Part shown: piece after piece, positions 1-7,834 of the stretch
Layout: the number at the start of each line of letters is the position of its first letter
Position numbering within the stretch: the stretch's first letter is position 1
Assembly (NCBI RefSeq): GCF_026340095.1
Contig: NZ_JAPEPO010000001.1
Location: 8,180,470-8,244,469, forward strand
Direction of reading: 5' to 3'
Source of the DNA: Streptomyces sp. NBC_01446
GTDB taxonomy: Bacteria > Actinomycetota > Actinomycetes > Streptomycetales > Streptomycetaceae
Length of the DNA: 64,000 bases
The notes under the pieces: generated by a model
Database searches by the model: none
Told to the model about the DNA's origin: nothing
The model's input: the letters and a program-made list of their open reading frames with translations, nothing else
Translations under genes and position numbers: made by a program

Positions 1-1992
1 GATCCCGTCGTCGTGCGCGGCGAGCCATGTGTCGAGAATCGAGTCCAGGTCCGTGACCGGTCCGTGGACGACGGGGATGCCGCTGCTGCGGACGGACGTC
101 GGAACGTTGGCGTCGGGGAGCTCGGCCCGGATGACCGGCTCGGCTTCCGTCATGACCTCTTCCGGAGTGCGGTAGTTGATGCTCAGAGAGGCCTGATTGA
201 TCCGGTCGAGCCCGGCCCGCTCCAGGCGTTCCTCCCACGAATCCGTGAACCCGTGCCTCGCCTGGGCGCGGTCACCGACGATGGTGAAACTCCGGGACGG
301 GCAGCGCAGGAGCAGCATCTGCCACTCCGCGTCGGTCAGTTCCTGGGCCTCGTCCACGACGATGTGCGCGAACGGTCCCGCGAGCCGGTCCGGGTCGGCG
401 GTGGGCAGCGCGCTCTCGTCGATCAGGCTGTCCTGGAGGTCCTTCCCGCGCAGCATCCGCACCGCGCCCTCGCTGTCGTCGCCGGCCGAGTTGAAGTCGG
501 CGGCCGAGATGATGTCGTCGATGACGAGGGCCATGCGCTCGCGCTCGGCGGCGACCGCGGCGTCGTGCCGCCGCTTGCGCCGCGCGGCCTCCGGGTCACC
601 GAGCCGCTGCCGAGCCGCGTCCAGGAGCGGCAGGTCGGACACCGTCCAGGCCTGGGGGGCGTCCTTGCGCTGCAACTTCGCCACGTCGTCGCGGTCGAGC
701 CACGGGGCACACATGCGCAGGTAGGCGGGGACCGTCCACAGGTCGGAGACCAGGTCGACGGCCTCGAGCAGCGGCCACGCGCTGTTGAGGGCCGCGACCA
801 GATCCCGGTCCTGCCGCAGGGACCGCAGGAACAGATCGGGCGAGACGCCGTCCTCGTCCTCGTCCATGCCCTGCTTGTCCATGAGGATCGAGGCCAGTTC
901 CTCCCAGACCTGCTCGCGCGCCTCGTTGTGCGGAGCGCCCGGACTCGGCGCCTTGAAGGCCTCGGCCCAGTCGTCGGCGCTCACCCAGATGTCGGACCAG
1001 GCAGTCGTGGCGGTCATGCCCTTGGCGGGCGGTTCCTCGTAGAACCTGACGGCCTTCTCGATCGCTCGCACCATGTCCGCGGACGACTTGAGGCGGGCTA
1101 CGTCCGGGTCGGTCTCCACGGTCGCCGCGGCGCCCTCGGTGACGAGGTCCTGAAGGATGCAGGTCTGTACGCCGTCCTCTCCGAGGCTGGGCAGGACATC
1201 GGCTACGTAGTCCAGGTAGGGCCGGTGCGGACCGACGAACAGCACACCGCCCCGGCGGTGGCTGAGGCGCGGGTCGGAGTAGAGGAGGTACGCGGAGCGG
1301 TGCAGGGCGACGACGGTCTTGCCCGTGCCGGGGCCGCCGTCGACGACGAGGGCGCCGCGCGAACCGGCGCGGATGATGGCGTCCTGGTCGGCCTGGATGG
1401 TGCCGAGGACGTCGCGCATACGGGCCGACCGGTTGCTGCCCAGGCTGGCGATGAACGCGGACTGGTCGTCGAGGGCGGCGCGTTGCTCCAGGCCGTCGGC
1501 GGTGAACACCTCGTCCCAGTAGTCGCTGATCCGGCCGCCGGTCCAGCGGTACCGGCGGCGGCTCGCCAGGCCCATCGGGTTGGCGTGGGTCGCCCCGAAG
1601 AACGGCTCGGCGGCGGGGGAGCGCCAGTCGACAAGCAGCCGGCGCCCCTCGCTGTCGGTGAGGCCCAGCCGCCCGATGTACAGGGGCTCGGCGTCGTCCG
1701 CGCCGACGACACGGCCCAGACACAGATCCAGGCCGAAGCGGCGCAGGGCGCGCAGGCGGCCGGTCAGCCGGTGGATCTCCGAGTCCCGGTCCATCGCCTC
1801 GCGGCCGATGCCGCCGGGAGCCTTGCGCAGGGCGTCGAGACGGTCGGAGAGTTCGGTGATCGCCTGGTCGAGGCTGCTCGCGATGGCCGCGAAGTGTGCC
1901 TCGTCGCCGGCGATCAGGGTCGCATCAGCCTTGGAGGCGAGACGCTCGGGAAGGTGGAACGCACTGGTGGTCGTGGAAGTACTGGAGGTCAT
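1..1992 (-). CDS. helR: HelD/HelR-family RNA polymerase-associated ATPase (3' end cut by window edge)
   Basis: UvrD-like superfamily 1 ATPase related to HelD, which removes stalled or drug-bound RNA polymerase from DNA; the HelR branch gives rifamycin tolerance. Reading the minus strand from ATG 1992 gives 664 open codons with no stop before base 1, so only the C-terminal end is missing (family length roughly 700-770 aa). Walker A GGPGTGKT is at about residues 218-225. Motif II (IVVDEAQELTDAEW), motif III (IVGDRAQA) and motif IV (LSINYRTPEE) follow in order near the cut end. The start is supported by GGAG about 8 nt upstream. An inverted repeat resembling the rifamycin-associated element lies about 210 bp upstream (2199-2221), which favours HelR over housekeeping HelD. 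A long open frame on the opposite strand is a GC-rich shadow. Confidence 0.9.
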   Translation of the reverse strand, partial: MTSSTSTTTSAFHLPERLASKADATLIAGDEAHFAAIASSLDQAITELSDRLDALRKAPGGIGREAMDRDSEIHRLTGRLRALRRFGLDLCLGRVVGADDAEPLYIGRLGLTDSEGRRLLVDWRSPAAEPFFGATHANPMGLASRRRYRWTGGRISDYWDEVFTADGLEQRAALDDQSAFIASLGSNRSARMRDVLGTIQADQDAIIRAGSRGALVVDGGPGTGKTVVALHRSAYLLYSDPRLSHRRGGVLFVGPHRPYLDYVADVLPSLGEDGVQTCILQDLVTEGAAATVETDPDVARLKSSADMVRAIEKAVRFYEEPPAKGMTATTAWSDIWVSADDWAEAFKAPSPGAPHNEAREQVWEELASILMDKQGMDEDEDGVSPDLFLRSLRQDRDLVAALNSAWPLLEAVDLVSDLWTVPAYLRMCAPWLDRDDVAKLQRKDAPQAWTVSDLPLLDAARQRLGDPEAARRKRRHDAAVAAERERMALVIDDIISAADFNSAGDDSEGAVRMLRGKDLQDSLIDESALPTADPDRLAGPFAHIVVDEAQELTDAEWQMLLLRCPSRSFTIVGDRAQARHGFTDSWEERLERAGLDRINQASLSINYRTPEEVMTEAEPVIRAELPDANVPTSVRSSGIPVVHGPVTDLDSILDTWLAAHDDGI

Positions 1993-2198
1993 GTCATCAG
2001 CTCCGATCCGAGGTCACGGCTGCGAAGTCCGACGGTGCGCACACGCGGACCTCGGCACCGAGCGTCCACACCGGCGACGCGAGTCCCACCACCGGCTCGA
2101 CGCCACCGCGCGACCTGTCGACCGACAACAACACATGCACTTCGTAGATCTCCCATTTCCGCAGGTTCGGGCCTCGGCCAGCGATTGTGCGGGATGGT

Positions 2199-2221
2199 GG
2201 GGGCCTTGCCGCAAGCCCCCC
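2199..2221 (-). promoter_or_regulatory. Candidate rifamycin-associated element (RAE) upstream of helR
   Basis: Hyphenated inverted repeat: five G, then CTTGC-n-GCAAG, then five C, with 10 of 11 symmetrical pairs matching around base 2210. On the minus strand the core reads GGGGCTTGCGGCAAGGCCC, which matches the 19-bp RAE as I remember it from rifamycin-inactivation genes and helR. A TATAGC hexamer on the minus strand at about 2228-2233 could be a -10, placing the repeat near the transcription start. The operator role is inferred from family knowledge and position. Confidence 0.7.
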
Positions 2222-2242
2222 AGTGCGCTATAAGTTAAGAGT

Positions 2243-2269
2243 GGCAAGGAGTGGGAAGACCTCCTTGCC
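2243..2269 (+). terminator. Stem-loop followed by T-rich tract
   Basis: Perfect 8-bp arms GGCAAGGA / TCCTTGCC around an 11-nt loop, followed on the plus strand by a T-rich stretch. It sits between the helR promoter region and the IS605-type element. No plus-strand gene ends here, so it may insulate helR or be left from a lost gene. Confidence 0.4.
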
Positions 2270-2381
2270 TTTCTTGTTTCTACCTTTGATCTTGGCCAGT
2301 GCTCCGCCGTTTACGGCGGGGGTGAAGGCCATCTCAGGGCTGCTCTGACCCGCACGTTCGCACGGGTCCGCAGTGTTGTCC

Positions 2382-2813
2382 TCAGCCGGTGGGGCGCTGC
2401 TGGTTCTCGATGTACTGCTTGACGACGGTCAGCGGTGCGCCGCCGCAGGATCCGGCGAAGTAGGAGCCGGACCAGAAGTGTCCGCCCCATAGGTAGCGGC
2501 GGACGTGGCTGTCGTATTCCTGGCGGAGCCTGCGGGAGCTGACGCCCTTGAGGGAGTTGACCAGTTTGGAGAGCTGGACCTTGGGCGGATAGTGCACGAG
2601 CAGATGCACATGGTCCTGCTCGCCGTTGAACTGCTTGAGTTCGGCCTCGAAGTCGGTGCAGACGTCGCGCATGATCTCCTCGGTGCGCGTCAGCATGGCG
2701 TCGGTGAATGCCTTACGCCGATACTTGGTGACGAATACCAAGTGGACGTGAAGGTTATAGACGACGTGACGGCCGGTGCGCACGTCAGGATTCGGGTTCC
2801 ATCGTGGTGACAT
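2382..2813 (-). CDS. tnpA: IS200/IS605 family Y1 transposase TnpA
   Basis: 143-aa single-strand DNA transposase of the HUH/Y1 class, the usual full length. The metal-binding HUH pair is H68 and H70 in DHVHLLVHY, and the nucleophile is Y134 in VVKQYIENQ near the C-terminus. It nicks and rejoins ssDNA at the hairpinned ends, usually during lagging-strand replication. It is transcribed divergently from tnpB, with only about 26 bp between the two starts. It is the intact counterpart of the doubly frameshifted tnpA of copy 2. Confidence 0.92.
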   Translation of the reverse strand: MSPRWNPNPDVRTGRHVVYNLHVHLVFVTKYRRKAFTDAMLTRTEEIMRDVCTDFEAELKQFNGEQDHVHLLVHYPPKVQLSKLVNSLKGVSSRRLRQEYDSHVRRYLWGGHFWSGSYFAGSCGGAPLTVVKQYIENQQRPTG

Positions 2814-2839
2814 AAGCCAACTGTAGTAGGGTGATGGTC

Positions 2840-4159
2840 ATGGGTGAACTCGTGTGGGAGAAGCGGCAGTTCGGGCACCGCGCCCGGCTGGCGCTGACGC
2901 CTGCACAGGTCCGGCTCATGGATGACCAGGCGCACGCGGCACGCGCGATGTGGAATCAGCTCCACGACCTGTGGCAGATGACGCCGAAGTGTCAGCGCGC
3001 TCTGACGCGCATGGATCAGGCGTTGCGGCAGGCCCGCAAGGAGATCGACTGGTACGCGGTGCTGCCCGCGCAGGCCGCGCAGGCGGTACTCAAGACGTAC
3101 TTCCAGGCGTGGCGGAACTGCTGGGACGGGCGTGCGGACGAGCCGAACTTCAAGGCCCGCTTCCGCACGGCATTGTCGGTGGACATCCCGCAGGGCCGGG
3201 ACTTGCAGATCAAGCGAGTACACCGACGGTGGGGCATGGTCAACATCCCCAAGGTGGGCCGTGTCCGGTTCCGCTGGACCAAGGATCTCCCCGTCGGCAA
3301 GCTCGCCAACAAGGAGAACCGGATCACCGGGGCACGGCTGGTCAAAGACGGGCTCGGATGGCACATCGCCTTCCGTATCCAGACCCTTGAGCCCAAGCCG
3401 GAGCCCCACCAGGGTCCCGAGGTCGGTATCGACGCCGGGGTGAACCTGCCGCTTGCGCTGTCCGACGGCAACCACCAGGACCACGACCGGCCGCCCCGAC
3501 TCCCGGACGGCACCGCCGACCGGGACAAGTGGCTGAACCCGGATGAGAAGGCCAAACTGCTCCGCCTGGAACAGCGCGCCGCGCACCGCAAGAGCTTCCG
3601 CAAGCCGAAAGAGCGCAGCTCCAACCGGCTGCACGCCACCTACGACCGGATCAAGCAGCTCCGCGCAAGAGCCACGCGCCGAGCAACCGACTGGCAGCAC
3701 AAGACCACCACCGCCATCGCCAAGCAGTACGGCACGGTCGTGGTGGAGCAGTTGCAGATCACGAACATGGTCAAGTCCGCCAAGGGAACCATCGAGAACC
3801 CGGGGAAGAACGTCGCGCAGAAGTCCGGCCTGAACCGTTCCATCAGCCAAGAGGCGTGGGGCCGCACCGTGACACTGCTGACGTACAAAACCGCCCGAAA
3901 CGGCGGAACCCTGGTCAAGGTCCCCGCCCCGAACACCTCCCTGCGCTGCTCCGCGTGCGGATTCATCACGCCCGGCAGCCGCGAAGACCAGGCCACGTTC
4001 GTATGCAAGAACCCGGACTGCGGATGGTCGGCGAATGCCGACTGGAACGCGGCCCGGAACGTCTTGCACCTGTACCGGATCGGCCTCGTGACGATCCCGG
4101 CTGCCGGGAGGGCAGTCGTCAGGCGCACCCGTGGCGTCAAGCCCGCTGCCGCAAGGTAA
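2840..4159 (+). CDS. tnpB: TnpB RNA-guided RuvC-like nuclease (IS605 copy 1)
   Basis: 439-aa TnpB, ancestor-type of Cas12 nucleases, which cuts donor sites next to a short motif under guidance of an RNA from the element's right end. The RuvC triad is in place: D198 (GIDAGVN), E303 (VVVEQL) and D401 (NADWNAARN). A CxxC...CxxxC zinc ribbon (CSACGF, CKNPDCGW) sits between E and the last D. The N-terminal half is the usual basic helical part. ATG 2840 is preferred because copy 2 has an ATG at the same place and a GGGTG-like site precedes it; GTG 2831 and ATG 2834 are alternatives. It is about 90% identical by eye to the copy at 60615. Confidence 0.92.
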   Translation: MGELVWEKRQFGHRARLALTPAQVRLMDDQAHAARAMWNQLHDLWQMTPKCQRALTRMDQALRQARKEIDWYAVLPAQAAQAVLKTYFQAWRNCWDGRADEPNFKARFRTALSVDIPQGRDLQIKRVHRRWGMVNIPKVGRVRFRWTKDLPVGKLANKENRITGARLVKDGLGWHIAFRIQTLEPKPEPHQGPEVGIDAGVNLPLALSDGNHQDHDRPPRLPDGTADRDKWLNPDEKAKLLRLEQRAAHRKSFRKPKERSSNRLHATYDRIKQLRARATRRATDWQHKTTTAIAKQYGTVVVEQLQITNMVKSAKGTIENPGKNVAQKSGLNRSISQEAWGRTVTLLTYKTARNGGTLVKVPAPNTSLRCSACGFITPGSREDQATFVCKNPDCGWSANADWNAARNVLHLYRIGLVTIPAAGRAVVRRTRGVKPAAAR

Positions 4160-4206
4160 GCAGGAATCTCCTTCCTGAGCCTGCGAAGGGAGGAGAGCAC
4201 TTCAAG
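4070..4206 (+). ncRNA. Inferred TnpB guide RNA (omega/reRNA) scaffold, copy 1
   Basis: In this family the guide RNA scaffold spans the 3' part of tnpB and the right end, and the guide is the host sequence just past the right end. Here the guide would begin with GACGGGCACATCCCTC at 4207. The right end carries a paired AGGAATCTCC/GGAGGAG-type segment. The 5' limit is a guess. Confidence 0.4.
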
Positions 4207-4292
4207 GACGGGCACATCCCTCAAGCAGTGGCGACGCGCCACACAACGCTCCCGCGGCATCGGCCGAAGCGTGCCGCGGGTGCTCGCGTAGG

Positions 4293-4475
4293 TCACATAG
4301 GCGTGCCCGCCTTGATGACATGCCGGAGATGTTCCCGAGGCTTCGTCAGGACGGAGATGTCCTTGAGCCGGTTGCCGTAGAGATTGCCGTGCTCGACGCA
4401 GCGGACGCCCGCGCGCAGAGCCTGGTTGACGCCGCGCGGGTGGTAGGCGTGCACGGTGACGTAGCGATTGTGGTG
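4293..4475 (-). pseudogene. Amidohydrolase fragment with internal deletion
   Basis: The minus frame reads a metal-dependent amidohydrolase segment, TVHAYHPRGVNQALRAG then CVEHGNL. It runs straight into what is normally the C-terminal tail of such proteins (KDISVLTKPREHLRHVIKAG). The roughly 100 or more residues that should lie between, including the second metal-binding half of the barrel, are missing, and so is the N-terminal half. The upstream neighbour in the same direction is an MFS fragment in another frame, so two deletions brought these pieces together. It is non-functional. Confidence 0.6.
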
Positions 4476-4764
4476 GTCGGCGCCGCGGCCTCGTCGAGCC
4501 GGCCCTGCGAGACCAGGTAGCGCGGTGACTCCGGCAGGTCCTTGCGCCACCACCACAGCAGCAGCACGACCGACGCCGCCGTGATCACGGCGGCGATGCG
4601 CCGGCCGGTCTCGGGGCGCGTGGAGATCACCACCGGCGCGAGGAGACCGGCGAGGACGTAGCCGAAGGCGAGGAAGCCGACGGTCCGGGCGACGAAGCGA
4701 CCGCGGTGCCGGGCGGGCAGGAACTCGGAGATGTACGGGGCGATGAGCGTCGTCTCCGCACTGA
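4476..4764 (-). pseudogene. MFS sugar-transporter fragment
   Basis: The minus frame encodes IAPYISEFLPARHRGRFVAR, the conserved loop between helices 4 and 5 of sugar-porter MFS proteins. Two hydrophobic segments follow (about 4580-4680), then DLPESPRYLVSQGRLDEA, the start of the central loop, where the frame ends abruptly. Helices 1-3 and the whole C-terminal half are absent. Its 5' break abuts the divergent RpiR gene and its 3' break joins the amidohydrolase fragment. Confidence 0.65.
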
Positions 4765-6309
4765 GTGTCGATCGAGGCATGGCTGGCCGGGCGGCAGGGG
4801 CACAGTACGCTCGGCTCGCAGGCCGAACGCGTGGTCCATGTCCTCGTCCGGGCACCGCAGTTCGCCACATACTCCTCGGCCCGCGAGGTCGCCGAGCGGG
4901 CGGGCGTCAATGTCTCCACCGTCGTAGGCACCGCGCAGCAGCTCGGCTTCGAGGGCTGGACGGACCTGCGGCAGGAGCTGCGCGCGCTGTACCTCGGTTC
5001 CGTGGCCTCCGGCGATCTCGGACCGACGCCGGCCACCGACGCCGCCGCCCAGATGCTCCGCCGGGACGCGGTCAACGTGACCTCGCTCGCCACTGAGGAG
5101 AACCTCCGGGCGATCCGCGTCACCGCCCAGGCCATCAGGGCAGCGCGCCGCACCGTGATCGTCAGCTCTGGCAGCGGGGCCGGACCCGCCCATATCCTGG
5201 GCCACCTCGGCGCCATCATGGGCTACGACATTCAGCTGGCCCTGGGCTCCGCCACCGCCGCGGCCGTCCAGGTCGCCGGGCTGCAGGAGGGCGACTGCCT
5301 GCTCACGTTCAATGTCTGGCGTCTCACGCGCGCCCTGCGCGGCCTGACCCGGATGGGCCACGAACGCGGCGCCACCGGCTGCGTCCTCACCGACCTGCCC
5401 TCCTCCCCGCTCACCGAGGACGCCGACCATGTGATCGTCACGCCCATCGAGGGAGTCGGGGGCACCGTCTCCCTCACCGCCATGGTCGCCGCCACCCAGG
5501 CGATCATCGGCGAACTCACCGACACCGAAACGGGTCGCGCCTCCGGGCAGGTCCAGCAGGCGTGGAACGACCTCGACCTGATGGACGATCAGGTGTTGGC
5601 TGTCGGGTCTAAGTACGGCCCCTGCCGCCGACGGTTCCCGCGCCGAAAGATTGCCGGACACAGGCAGTGCGCGGGACTCACCGCGCAGGCATGCTGGTGC
5701 CCTTCGGCAGAGACGGGGGCGTCAGTGGAAGCAAGCACAACCCGCAGCGTGACGCGTGCGCGCGTGGGATCGGGACTGGCGGTGGCTGTCCTTCTGCTGC
5801 CCCTCGCCGGCTACGGACTGGCCCGCACCGGGGCAGTCCCCGAAGACACACCGACCCTGCTCGCCCTGCTGTGCGGGATCATTGGCCCCGTCCTCCTCAC
5901 CGAACTGTCCGAGGAACGAGCCCCGTTCCGGCACTCGTCGTCGCACCTGACCGCGCACACCCTGACCGGCGAACGCTCCGTCGACCTGAACCGGATCGCC
6001 ACCGTCCGCCTGCTCACGACCTTTTCGTACGGCGGCCCGCACCGCACCCTGGTGGTGTGCGACGCCCATGGTGTGCGCCTGGGCATCACGACGAAGAGAT
6101 CCCGCGGGAAGCTTCGCCGAGCGATCGAGAAGGCCGACGCGAACGCCGCGCGAGGAGTCCCCCGCCCCCGGGTGAGCCGAGCGGCCCGGGCATACCTGGG
6201 CCTTGCCCCGGGACGAGGGCTCGTCGTCCACACGGTTCTCGCCTTTCTGCTTCTGACGACGTCCGTGAGCCTGTACGTGGTCGTTGCGCTCCGGCTCGGC
6301 GGGCAATGA
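4765..6309 (+). CDS. RpiR/MurR-family regulator fused in frame to a membrane protein (chimeric ORF)
   Basis: 514 codons from GTG 4765. Residues 1-75 are the RpiR helix-turn-helix (REVAERAGVNVSTVVGTAQQLGFEG). Residues about 125-260 are the SIS sugar-phosphate sensing domain (VIVSSGSGAGPAHILGHLGA). A normal RpiR protein ends near residue 285, here LMDDQVLAVGS, but there is no stop. About 35 low-complexity residues then lead into an unrelated protein with two N-terminal membrane helices (about 335-375), a basic soluble part and a C-terminal membrane helix (about 488-510). A deletion that removed the RpiR stop is the simplest explanation. The second part could also be made alone from GTG 5725. 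RpiR proteins usually control sugar or amino-sugar catabolism, but the neighbouring target genes are broken. Confidence 0.6.
   Translation: MSIEAWLAGRQGHSTLGSQAERVVHVLVRAPQFATYSSAREVAERAGVNVSTVVGTAQQLGFEGWTDLRQELRALYLGSVASGDLGPTPATDAAAQMLRRDAVNVTSLATEENLRAIRVTAQAIRAARRTVIVSSGSGAGPAHILGHLGAIMGYDIQLALGSATAAAVQVAGLQEGDCLLTFNVWRLTRALRGLTRMGHERGATGCVLTDLPSSPLTEDADHVIVTPIEGVGGTVSLTAMVAATQAIIGELTDTETGRASGQVQQAWNDLDLMDDQVLAVGSKYGPCRRRFPRRKIAGHRQCAGLTAQACWCPSAETGASVEASTTRSVTRARVGSGLAVAVLLLPLAGYGLARTGAVPEDTPTLLALLCGIIGPVLLTELSEERAPFRHSSSHLTAHTLTGERSVDLNRIATVRLLTTFSYGGPHRTLVVCDAHGVRLGITTKRSRGKLRRAIEKADANAARGVPRPRVSRAARAYLGLAPGRGLVVHTVLAFLLLTTSVSLYVVVALRLGGQ
5725..6309 (+). CDS. Possible independent small membrane protein inside the fused ORF
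   Basis: GTG 5725 is in the frame of the RpiR fusion and would give a 194-aa protein. It has two closely spaced N-terminal helices (GLAVAVLLLPLAGYGLA and LLALLCGIIGPVLL), a 100-residue basic cytosolic part with FSYGGPHRTLVVCDAHGVRLG, and one C-terminal helix (VVHTVLAFLLLTTSVSLYVV). I do not recognise the family. This is the likely original gene before it became joined to the RpiR regulator. The fragments on both sides suggest it may no longer be expressed correctly. Confidence 0.45.
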   Translation: MEASTTRSVTRARVGSGLAVAVLLLPLAGYGLARTGAVPEDTPTLLALLCGIIGPVLLTELSEERAPFRHSSSHLTAHTLTGERSVDLNRIATVRLLTTFSYGGPHRTLVVCDAHGVRLGITTKRSRGKLRRAIEKADANAARGVPRPRVSRAARAYLGLAPGRGLVVHTVLAFLLLTTSVSLYVVVALRLGGQ

Positions 6310-6345
6310 GATCTGGGGGAGCACCTACCTTCCGTACCGCATGAC

Positions 6346-6500
6346 GTGCTTAAACGGCAACTCGGCCCGGAGAAAGTGAAGTTCGCTCCCGAGGACTGGA
6401 CCGTGCTCGCCGCACTCCTCGCGCCCCTGCCCCACGAGGTGCTGCGCCGTCTGCGCCTGCCGGTACGGCCGGACACGGTCCTGCGGTGGCCTGCGCCGGC
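6346..6500 (+). pseudogene. Integrase-type (rve) transposase fragment
   Basis: The reading frame KRQLGPEKVKFAPEDWTVLAALLAPLPHEVLRRLRL followed by VRPDTVLRW is the segment that precedes the catalytic core in a common group of actinobacterial IS481-like integrases. The D,D-E core that should follow is gone; the frame continues into alanine-rich noise. A C-terminal piece of a similar protein lies at 48757-48965. Confidence 0.5.
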
Positions 6501-6620
6501 GGCGTCGACGAACTCGGCGACGCCGCCGGATGAATCGACCGGCGCCGCCGCGGCAGAGCTGGTGCGGGCTGGTGCCGGGGCGTCGCCGCGGCATACTTCG
6601 GTGTTCAAATCTCCGCACGC

Positions 6621-6824
6621 TTGCTCCTGGTGCTGGCCGCGCTCGGAGTGTCCTCGATCGTGCTGTTGGATCTCGTGATCCGTTTCCAGGGCAGGAAGGA
6701 CGGCGCCACATGGTCGTCGCTGTCACCGTTCTCGCTGCACGGGATCTCGGTACAGACACTGCTGCTTTCGGTGGGCGTCGCGCAGCGTATGGAGCTTGGG
6801 CGGCGACTTGCTGACATGCGTTGA
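6621..6824 (+). other. Short hydrophobic ORF, probable gene remnant
   Basis: 67 codons from TTG 6621 encode one clear membrane helix (LLVLAALGVSSIVLLDLVI), then a hydrophilic linker and ISVQTLLLSVGVAQRM. There is no ribosome site worth the name and no recognisable family. It lies among broken genes and is most likely a leftover of a larger membrane protein. Confidence 0.2.
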
Positions 6825-7139
6825 CGAGGCCACTGAGAGCGGTCGACGACGCCGTGCTCGCGGTGGTCACCGGCTCGTTCGTACACGTCGATGTGGGGCA
6901 GAGCGGGGAGATCGTCGTTACGGGGGACAGTTGGGCGGCGAGCAACTGGGACGACTCCCGGCTGCCCCGTCGAGGAGGTTCTTGCCGCGGCGCGGGCCGG
7001 GCACTCTCCTTACGCTCTCGTGCGAGGGGCGGCCTGGGATGACGGCCGTAGCGCGGGGGAGTTCCTGCCGAAGTCGGACGCTGTCGAAGCGCTGCCGATG
7101 CTGTCGGCAGTGAGAGCTCTCGTCCGCCGACCCGGTCCG

Positions 7140-7259
7140 GCATGCCTCCAGGGCCAGGGTGAGGTCCACCAGATCGCGCGGGTGGTCCAGCAGTCGGCCG
7201 GTCAGCCGTTCGAGGCGGCGCAGCCGGTTGAGTACGGTGTTGCGGTGGCAGTACAGCAT
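7140..7259 (-). pseudogene. PucR-type regulator C-terminal HTH fragment
   Basis: The minus frame from 7259 reads YCHRNTVLNRLRRLERLTGR then PRDLVDLTLALEA, the characteristic C-terminal helix-turn-helix (HTH_30) of PucR/CdaR-like activators, which normally ends the protein here. The several hundred upstream residues are absent. The frame runs on into unrelated sequence. It is a dead remnant. Confidence 0.6.
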
Positions 7260-7453
7260 TCACCGGCCTGGCCGGAGGGTGCTGAGCAGGTGCCGGCGTC
7301 GTCTTATCGCACCCGGCACCCCGGCTTGCGACGCTCCGGGGGTAGGGGGCGGCGCGGCACACCCAAAGCTGTGTCGGGCGGGGAACGGGCGCGGGTGCGT
7401 TGTGTGGCGTAGGTGGTTCCTGCAGCAGTAGGCGGCGGCCTGAGGTTGTCCGC

Positions 7454-7518
7454 GGCTCGCTCGTCGAGTGCGTCATTCAGCACCTCATTTCATCGAACGA
7501 AACATCGACGAGCGAGCC
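7454..7518. repeat. 14-bp perfect inverted repeat enclosing an operator-like site
   Basis: Arms GGCTCGCTCGTCGA (7454-7467) and its exact complement (7505-7518) enclose a 37-nt spacer. The spacer contains TTTCATCGAACGAAA, itself partly palindromic and similar in composition to the TTCGTTT/AAACGAA repeat at 11977. It lies about 320 bp before the polysaccharide lyase gene. From 7260 to 7453 I see no gene, only degenerate coding-like sequence. The function is unknown: operator cluster, recombination site or old element end are all possible. Confidence 0.4.
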
Positions 7519-7834
7519 CTGGGCTTGGCTCTAATGAGTCACAGCACGTCATGCCGGTAGAAGCGAGGCGGTGCTGGAGCTCCACCGGAGATTCAACACC
7601 TTCTTGCAGCAGTCTTTCGATATCGTTCGGAACCATGCCACCATGCAGCGGGCGGCGGCGCCTTCGATCTCGACCCAAGTGATGACGGTTGGCCGTTGTG
7701 GCTTACGGCTGCATCATATGACGGCGCCGAGCGTGTGCCATCCGGGCACTCCGGCCGAAGCAGGCGCAGGCGCCTCGCTTCGCCCCGTGTCGACCGCCAC
7801 CCGACCTGCAGTCCCATGATGTCGAAGGGTTGAA

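Larger units (their letters stand above)
2291..4206 (+). mobile_element. IS200/IS605-type insertion sequence, copy 1 (tnpA and tnpB divergent)
   Basis: The boundaries come from comparison with copy 2 (60060-61981). Similarity starts at CTTGGCCAGTG directly after a TTGAT pentamer (2286-2290), the kind of 5' target motif used by this family, and ends at GAGAGCACTTCAAG (4206), after which the copies diverge. No terminal inverted repeats or target duplication are seen, as expected for single-strand Y1 transposition. The left end holds a hairpin (2304-2319, CCGCCG-TTTA-CGGCGG). In copy 2 this hairpin has changed bases on both sides but still pairs. Both genes look intact, so the element is probably autonomous. 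Confidence 0.85.

Noticed and set aside
13..2238. 741-codon open frame on the plus strand opposite helR
   Set aside because: Arg/Gly/Val-rich composition with no domain; it is the GC-rich antisense shadow of the helicase, whose motifs read cleanly on the minus strand.
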